From contig DJMI01000161.1 of NCBI GenBank assembly GCA_002435335.1, positions 14,668 through 25,132 of the forward strand: 10,465 nucleotides of DNA, written 5' to 3'. A program made the position numbers and the translations under genes. The notes below the pieces were generated by a model. That model was not told the origin of the DNA and ran no database searches. It saw nothing but the letters and a program-made list of their open reading frames with translations. The DNA comes from Nitrosomonas sp. UBA6494 (GTDB lineage: Bacteria > Pseudomonadota > Gammaproteobacteria > Burkholderiales > Nitrosomonadaceae). Positions 6,057 through 10,465 of this stretch are shown here, piece after piece (the first letter of the stretch is position 1; each line of letters opens with the position of its first letter).

Positions 6057-7148
6057 ATGAAAATCATCTCCACTGCAGCTATTGCCGCAATCATTGCTTA
6101 TCTATGCTGGTGGCCGGTTCCGATCGAGCCGGTGAGCTGGAATGCACCGGTTGCACCGGGATACGTTGATGCGCATGCGCCGAACCATCGCTTGGCCGGC
6201 TTGCAATTGATTTCGTTAGGCGATGAAAAGGGGCCGGAGCACGTCGCGCTGGGCCGCGACGGCAAGCTTTATGCATCGACGGCCAGCGGCGGTATCGTGC
6301 GCATGAACCCGGATGGCACGGAATTGGAATTATTCGTCAATACCGGCGGGCGTGTGCTGGGGTTTGATTTCGATACCAACGGTAATTTGATCGCTGCCGA
6401 TGCAATGCGCGGCGTATTGATGATTGCACCGGATCGCAACGTCACACTGTTGGTGAGTGCCATGAACGGCGGTGCCGTGAGTTACCCCAACAGCTTGGTG
6501 GTCGCAAGCAACGGCAAGATTTATTTTACCGATTCGTCGGCGCGCTTTGCACCATCCCACTGGGGCGGCACGTTCGAGGCGAGCATGCTGGATATCGTCG
6601 AACAATCGGCCACCGGGCGAGTGCTCGAGTATGACGTGGCGCAAGGAACATTACGAACCCTGGCCAGCGGTTTGAGCTTTGCCAACGGCATTGCACTGTC
6701 ACAAGACCAACAAAGCTTATTCGTCAACGAAACCGGTCGTTACCGAGTGTGGAAAATCGCAGTGCAATCGAATGATCTCGATGTTAGGTCAGGCTCTATA
6801 CTGGCAAGAGTGTTGCTCGACAATCTTCCCGGTTATCCCGACAATTTAATGCGCGGAAGCAACGACAATATCTGGCTCGGCTTCGCCAAACCGCGCAATG
6901 CGATCATAGATTTTATCGCCGATAAACCTTTACTGCGCAAAATGGTGTTGCGTTTTCCGCGTGCACTGTGGCCGATGCCGGAAACTTACGCCCATGTTAT
7001 TGCTTTCACCGAAGAGGGACGCATCGTAGCCGATTGGCAAGACCCTGCCGGAACATATCCGGAAACCACCGGCGTCACCGAAACACACGATCGATTCTAT
7101 GTGCAGAGCCTGCACGCCGATAGTTTAGGGTGGCTGGCGAAAAAATAG
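6057..7148 (+). CDS. SMP-30/gluconolactonase/strictosidine synthase-like beta-propeller protein, membrane-anchored
   Basis: 363 aa. An N-terminal hydrophobic helix (residues 4-18) acts as anchor or uncleaved signal, so the propeller is probably periplasmic. Six-bladed propeller motifs follow: GPEHVALGRDGKLYAST (59-75), GFDFDTNGNLIAADAMRGV (102-120), NSLVVASNGKIYFTDSS (145-161), FANGIALSQDQQSLFVNETG (208-227) and LPGYPDNL (257-264). E61, N145, N210 and D262 sit where this superfamily (SMP-30, paraoxonase, strictosidine synthase-like/APMAP) places its Ca2+ ligands, so an esterase or lactonase activity is possible. The substrate cannot be told. The start lacks a clear Shine-Dalgarno. It lies 71 bp after the TIGR04073 gene on the same strand; a functional link is not shown. 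Confidence 0.8.
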   Translation: MKIISTAAIAAIIAYLCWWPVPIEPVSWNAPVAPGYVDAHAPNHRLAGLQLISLGDEKGPEHVALGRDGKLYASTASGGIVRMNPDGTELELFVNTGGRVLGFDFDTNGNLIAADAMRGVLMIAPDRNVTLLVSAMNGGAVSYPNSLVVASNGKIYFTDSSARFAPSHWGGTFEASMLDIVEQSATGRVLEYDVAQGTLRTLASGLSFANGIALSQDQQSLFVNETGRYRVWKIAVQSNDLDVRSGSILARVLLDNLPGYPDNLMRGSNDNIWLGFAKPRNAIIDFIADKPLLRKMVLRFPRALWPMPETYAHVIAFTEEGRIVADWQDPAGTYPETTGVTETHDRFYVQSLHADSLGWLAKK

Positions 7149-7555
7149 TGTAAATGGTACATGCAGCGCTGTGCGATCGCATCCTATTCCCTTTCGCTGT
7201 GTTGTTCCGTCCTATCGGATTATCTGTTCTGATAAGCGTTCGTCATTACAACATTGAAGTAGATATACTTTTTTTTACAATAAGTTGATCATGTTTTCTT
7301 ATGGATCATTTCTTTATTCAGTGAGAAATTGAAAAAAGGTGTTGTTCGCTTAATTTTAGAATGCGCCATGCAATAAAAGTGGTATTTTTTTAACAGATTG
7401 ATTATTTGTGACTCTTATGAAGACCAACAATTTTATGCGGATAGTCAGTCATTTTGAGTCCTCTTCGTTGCCCATACTCGGATTCAATTTGCCTATCCAC
7501 TGCATCCACAGCCCATCCCAACCCTAATGGAAAATCTCGGATCATCAAAGAATTT
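7149..7555. other. Gene-poor, AT-rich intergenic region
   Basis: About 400 bp without a supported gene. From about 7250 to 7430 the DNA is markedly AT-rich with T and A runs, unlike the flanking genes. The right part (7447-7545) holds the second copy of the two-box repeat. A 10-bp palindrome TGCGATCGCA (7172-7181) follows the beta-propeller gene, but no T run follows it, so no terminator is called. Decayed mobile DNA is possible; no transposase fragment was recognised. Confidence 0.45.
7447..7545. repeat. Two-box repeat, copy 2
   Basis: Box A is AGTCATTTTGAGTCCTCT at 7447-7464, the inverted counterpart of 3082-3099 (17/18 identical). Box B is at 7523-7545 with core GAAAATCTCGGAT, in the same orientation as 3140-3162 (21/23 identical). 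The spacer is 58 bp here and 40 bp in copy 1. It lies upstream of the Zur-like gene. Confidence 0.5.
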
Positions 7556-7557
7556 AT

Positions 7558-7585
7558 TGCAACAATAGAAACCCTCGATTACAAT
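7558..7585 (+). promoter_or_regulatory. Candidate promoter of the Fur-family gene
   Basis: TTGCAA (7558-7563) and TACAAT (7580-7585) are separated by 16 bp. The predicted start of transcription, near 7592, falls inside the TGCAACATTGTTGCA palindrome. The -35 is itself within a related sequence, ATTGCAACAAT (7556-7566). Confidence 0.55.
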
Positions 7586-7588
7586 AAT

Positions 7589-7603
7589 TGCAACATTGTT
7601 GCA
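7589..7603 (+). promoter_or_regulatory. Zur/Fur-type operator palindrome, regulator gene
   Basis: TGCAACATTGTTGCA is a perfect 7-1-7 inverted repeat, 12 bp before the first ATG of the Fur-family gene and over its predicted transcription start. A near copy lies before the TonB receptor at 8497-8511, so this is a probable autoregulatory operator. Confidence 0.7.
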
Positions 7604-7614
7604 TTTGATACGAG

Positions 7615-8034
7615 ATGATGACACACAACACCACTGCCGAAGACATGATCCGACACCACGGTGGCCGAGCGACCGTAGGGCGGATCGGCATTCTGGCAAT
7701 TTTGCTAGCGGAGCAGCATGCGATCACCCATCGTGAAATCGAGCAGCAATTGTCCGAAACATTGCCACTGGATCGCGTCACACTCTATCGCACGCTGGAA
7801 TGGTTGGTAGAAAAAAATCTGATTCATAAAGTCAGCAGTGGAGACCGAGTGTGGCGCTACCACGTCAACCGTGAAATGCATACGCACCAACACGCACATT
7901 TCAAATGCACGCGTTGTGCACAAGTCATTTGCTTGGATGATTTGCCGGAAAAGCGCAACTGGCAACTACCGACCGGATATCGATTGCAAGAAATCGAATT
8001 GACCTTCAAAGGCCTATGTGCCGCTTGCTGCTAA
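7615..8034 (+). CDS. Fur-family transcriptional regulator, Zur-like
   Basis: 139 aa. The N-terminal winged helix includes TAEDMIRHHGGRATVGRIGILAILL (7-31) and the recognition region LPLDRVTLYRTLEWLVEKNLI (50-70), the Fur-family DNA-binding pattern. The C-terminal half has a His-rich segment MHTHQHAHF (88-96) and two CXXC pairs, C98/C101 and C135/C138, the structural Zn site of this family, plus an extra terminal C139. The downstream ZnuD-like receptor and the shared palindromes point to zinc (Zur), but Fur, PerR and Nur cannot be separated firmly by eye. Two adjacent ATGs (7615 and 7618) are possible starts; neither has a strong Shine-Dalgarno, and the leader from the candidate promoter would be only about 25 nt. 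Confidence 0.85.
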   Translation: MMTHNTTAEDMIRHHGGRATVGRIGILAILLAEQHAITHREIEQQLSETLPLDRVTLYRTLEWLVEKNLIHKVSSGDRVWRYHVNREMHTHQHAHFKCTRCAQVICLDDLPEKRNWQLPTGYRLQEIELTFKGLCAACC

Positions 8035-8037
8035 CCC

Positions 8038-8358
8038 ATGCTGATGCGTAAAAGCCTATTTCTGTTGTTAACGCTGGTGCTTGTAACGGTGCCGGTGTTT
8101 TTGATGGCACATGCGTTTACGCACTATGCACAGACCGATGTACAAGATGCACTCGAAAGTGAAGAAGGTGTCGATCTCGATGAGATTTGCCTGGATTGCT
8201 TGGCATTGGCCGGCTTTCATGTACTTTTTATCATCGCAGGAATTCTGTTTAACCAAGTTTTAATTCGCGCTCGGTTACCGCTTTGGTTCCTGGTGCGAGT
8301 CTCTCACGATAGCAATCATCCTTATTATTCGCGTGCTCCCCCGGCATGCATTGTCTGA
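8038..8358 (+). CDS. Small membrane protein with His and CXXC motifs, unknown function
   Basis: 106 aa, family not recognised. An N-terminal hydrophobic helix (residues 5-24, after MLMRK) is followed by a short acidic loop with HAFTHYA (25-31), an acid-rich part (DALESEEGVDLDE), and EICLDCLALAGFH containing C52-X2-C55. A second hydrophobic helix spans about 56-74. The loop between the helices carries His, Asp/Glu and Cys, so metal binding is plausible if it faces the periplasm. The ATG is 3 nt after the stop of the Zur-like gene with no Shine-Dalgarno of its own, so translation is probably coupled; ATG 8044 is an alternative. The position between regulator and receptor suggests a role in metal uptake, but this is inference only. 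Confidence 0.7.
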   Translation: MLMRKSLFLLLTLVLVTVPVFLMAHAFTHYAQTDVQDALESEEGVDLDEICLDCLALAGFHVLFIIAGILFNQVLIRARLPLWFLVRVSHDSNHPYYSRAPPACIV

Positions 8359-8496
8359 TTTTATCAAACGGTTGAAAAACGTTTTCGCTGCAGCCAATGC
8401 AATGCGAGGCAGTATTCAACCATCCTTGTTGATTTACTACTATTAACCACGGTATTTGTTCCGTGTTGTTAGTCGTTGGATGATCAGCATCATCAG

Positions 8497-8511
8497 TGCA
8501 ACTCAGTTGCA
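8497..8511 (+). promoter_or_regulatory. Zur/Fur-type operator palindrome, TonB receptor gene
   Basis: TGCAACTCAGTTGCA has perfect 6-bp arms around three bases. It matches the palindrome at 7589-7603 in both arms and differs only in the centre. It lies about 50-60 bp before the candidate receptor starts. Confidence 0.65.
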
Positions 8512-8514
8512 TAA

Positions 8515-8543
8515 TTGTCGCATAGATAATTGCGCGATAAGAT
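8515..8543 (+). promoter_or_regulatory. Candidate promoter of the TonB receptor gene
   Basis: TTGTCG (8515-8520) and TAAGAT (8538-8543) are separated by 17 bp, directly after the palindrome at 8497-8511. GATAAT (8525-8530) is an alternative -10 without a matching -35. Partial direct repeats ATAATTGTCGC (8511-8521) and ATAATTGCGCG (8526-8536) lie within it. Confidence 0.35.
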
Positions 8544-8558
8544 ATCTTGGATAAACCA

Positions 8559-10465
8559 TTGATTAAAAATCAATTTTTGAAAAAGTTGCGATTCAAAACC
8601 GCTGTTGCAGTTTGGCTTTGCTGCGTAGCGATGCATCTGCATGCACAAAATACAGGAAGTAGCGGTAATGGTATTGGCGTGCTGCCCAGTGTCGTTGTCA
8701 CGCGCCCGAGTACCACAGCGACCGAAACTGTCGGCATCAAGCCGAACATCGTAGTGCAAGGCTACAGGTTGCGTCAGAAGCGTGAGACCACGCTCGGCGA
8801 TACGCTCATGCATGAATTGGGGGTAACGTCGACCAATTTCGGTCCCGGGGCGGGACGTCCGATTATCCGCGGCCAAGATGGCGATCGCGTGCGCGTGATG
8901 GAAAACAGCATCGGTACCGGCGATATTTCGGTCATCAGCCCGGATCACGCAGTGGCAACCGAAACGCTCAACGCTTCACGTATCGAAATCTTACGCGGCC
9001 CATCAACGCTGTTATACGGCAGCGGTATTTCAGGGGGGGTAGTCAACGTTGTCAACGGCCGTATTCCCGACCGGTTGTATCAAACGCCGCAAGCGAATTT
9101 TGAAGGCCGCTTCAATTCCGCGCTCGAGGAGCGCAACGGCGCATTGAACGCTTCCGGCAGCATGGGTAGAATGTCGTGGAACATCGAAGGCATGAAACGC
9201 AAAACCGGCGATATTCACATTCCTGGACGTGCCAATCCGAGCGATCCCGACAGCAGCATCGGTTTTGTGCGCAATAGTGCTGTCGATACCAGTACCTTAT
9301 CAGCCGGAGCGTCGTATGTCGGTGAGCGCGGATTTGCCGGGGTGTCGGTGTCGCGATTGGATAATTTCTACGGCATCCCAGGTCCGGAAGGTGCAAGAAT
9401 CGATATGGGACAAACACGCTATGGCTTCGCCAGCGATCTGGACAATCCGTTGCGAGGCTTTCAACAGATGCGCGTGCGTTTCAACTATAACGATTATCAG
9501 CATAAAGAGTTAGAGAGCAGCGGTGAAGTAGGAAGTCGATTCAAAAACAACGAAGCCGAGGGTCGCACTGAATTGACGCATGCGCCGGTCGCAAACTGGC
9601 AAGGTATCATGGGCGTGCAATTGAACAACCGCAATTTTTCCGCAAAGGGAGAAGAAGCTTTCGTGCCATCCAGTCTGTCGCAATCCGCTAGCGTTTTTAT
9701 GGTGGAAAAGCGCAGCTGGCAGCAATGGCTGTTCGAACTGGGCGGGCGTTTCGAGCACACCCGACATAATCCGCGCACCGAATGGCTGGCGACGCGCAAC
9801 TTCCATTTGTATAGCGTATCTGCCGGGGCGGCATGGAAGTTTCTCGACGGCTACCAGCTTGATTTAACCGCAACGCGCGGACAACGCGCGCCGCATACCG
9901 TGGCATTGTTCGCCGACGGCATTCATATCGCCACCAACACTTTCGAGCAAGGTAATGCCAATATCAACCGGGAAACGTCGAATAACTTCGATATTGCAGT
10001 GCAAAAAACTGCGGGGCGTATTACCGGACGCATCAATCTGTTTTATAACCATATCGATAACTACATTTTTCAGCAAAGCAGAGACAGCAACGGTGATGGT
10101 TTCGCCGACAGAATCAACGACACGGGCGAACTCGACAGCCACGGAGCGTTCCTGGTGCAAGATTACTCGCAAACCCGGGCGAGATTTTATGGCGTCGAAG
10201 CGGAAGCATTGATCGCATTGCTGCCGGATACACTGAATTTGCGGCTGTTCACCGACACCGTTTACGGCAGACTAAAAGACAACGGCAATATCCCGCGAAT
10301 GACCCCGCAACGCTTCGGTGTCGATCTGAATTTCAACAAAAACAACTGGCAAGCCAATTTCAATCTGACTCGCGTAGTGCAGCAACACCGAGTCGCGGTA
10401 CTGGAAACAGAAACACCCGGCTACACACTGATGAATGCCGAAGTCGGTTACCACATGAAACTCAG
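8559..10465 (+). CDS. ZnuD-like TonB-dependent outer-membrane receptor, 3' end outside window
   Basis: About 635 codons are present; the frame is open to the window edge. It begins with a basic stretch and a hydrophobic signal sequence (FKTAVAVWLCCVA) ending in HAQ. The plug domain is roughly 78-170, with DTLMHELGVTSTNFGPGAGR (81-100), PIIRGQDGDRVRVMENS (101-117), SPDHAVATE and EILRGPSTLLYGSGISGGVV, closely following ZnuD and related zinc receptors. Barrel strands fill the rest (e.g. RFKNNEAEGRTELTHAP, NFSAKGEEAFVP, ATRGQRAPHTVALFADGIHI, YSQTRARFYGVEAEA). Substrate is probably Zn2+ or a zinc chelate, by homology and by the Zur-type operator upstream. The start is uncertain: no ATG precedes the signal sequence after the stop at 8538, so TTG at 8559 is chosen, with TTG 8547, 8577 or 8586 possible. 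The His-rich loop often found near residue 275 is missing. Confidence 0.88.
   Translation, partial: MIKNQFLKKLRFKTAVAVWLCCVAMHLHAQNTGSSGNGIGVLPSVVVTRPSTTATETVGIKPNIVVQGYRLRQKRETTLGDTLMHELGVTSTNFGPGAGRPIIRGQDGDRVRVMENSIGTGDISVISPDHAVATETLNASRIEILRGPSTLLYGSGISGGVVNVVNGRIPDRLYQTPQANFEGRFNSALEERNGALNASGSMGRMSWNIEGMKRKTGDIHIPGRANPSDPDSSIGFVRNSAVDTSTLSAGASYVGERGFAGVSVSRLDNFYGIPGPEGARIDMGQTRYGFASDLDNPLRGFQQMRVRFNYNDYQHKELESSGEVGSRFKNNEAEGRTELTHAPVANWQGIMGVQLNNRNFSAKGEEAFVPSSLSQSASVFMVEKRSWQQWLFELGGRFEHTRHNPRTEWLATRNFHLYSVSAGAAWKFLDGYQLDLTATRGQRAPHTVALFADGIHIATNTFEQGNANINRETSNNFDIAVQKTAGRITGRINLFYNHIDNYIFQQSRDSNGDGFADRINDTGELDSHGAFLVQDYSQTRARFYGVEAEALIALLPDTLNLRLFTDTVYGRLKDNGNIPRMTPQRFGVDLNFNKNNWQANFNLTRVVQQHRVAVLETETPGYTLMNAEVGYHMKL

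Noticed and set aside
7172..7181. Palindrome TGCGATCGCA after the beta-propeller gene
   Set aside because: No loop and no T run, so not a terminator; a single copy gives no basis for calling it an iterated palindrome.
8360..8480. Possible terminators (AAACG...CGTTTT and CACGG...CCGTG) after the small membrane protein
   Set aside because: Stems are only 5 bp and T runs are short or interrupted; not enough to call.
8493..8948. Minus-strand 151-aa frame over the start of the TonB receptor
   Set aside because: Antisense to a plug domain with strong ZnuD-like motifs; shadow frame.

Overview
The window looks like chromosomal DNA of a betaproteobacterium, most plausibly a Nitrosomonas/Nitrosospira-type ammonia oxidiser or a relative. 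This is inferred from protein families and moderate GC content; no rRNA or other taxonomic marker is present. No tRNA, CRISPR array, complete insertion sequence or phage gene was seen.

Left third (1-3051, minus strand): a guanidine-utilisation operon. A candidate sigma70 promoter (3046-3074) feeds a clear guanidine-I (ykkC-type) riboswitch aptamer (about 2900-3000). The genes follow in transcription order: an APC-type permease, two DUF1989 proteins (the former 'urea carboxylase-associated proteins', now known as carboxyguanidine deiminase subunits CgdA/CgdB), and the first nine codons of a biotin-dependent guanidine/urea carboxylase at the window edge. Two junctions are ATGA stop-start overlaps and the third has a 5-nt gap, so translation is probably coupled. 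The expected route is uptake of guanidine, carboxylation, deimination to allophanate and release of ammonia.

Centre (3181-5310, plus strand): a MerR-type promoter with a 19-bp spacer and a dyad operator controls a small DUF4396 membrane protein and a CueR-like regulator carrying the CX7C Cu(I)/Ag(I)-binding loop. Together they look like a self-contained copper or silver response cassette. A HDOD-domain signalling protein with its own -10 element and a terminator follows. Next come a small exported protein of the exosortase-associated TIGR04073 family (5602-5985) and a membrane-anchored six-bladed beta-propeller protein of the SMP-30/strictosidine-synthase-like class (6057-7148).

Right third (7149-10465, plus strand): an AT-rich gene-poor stretch leads into a probable zinc-homeostasis locus. 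It holds a Fur-family (Zur-like) regulator, a small His/CXXC membrane protein 3 nt downstream, and the first ~635 codons of a ZnuD-like TonB-dependent receptor that runs off the edge. Near-identical palindromes (TGCAAC-N3-GTTGCA) lie in front of the regulator and in front of the receptor and look like operators of one regulon.

A two-part repeat (an 18-nt box and a 23-nt box) occurs once at 3082-3162 and again at 7447-7545. One box has the same orientation in both copies and the other is inverted. No feature named here explains it.
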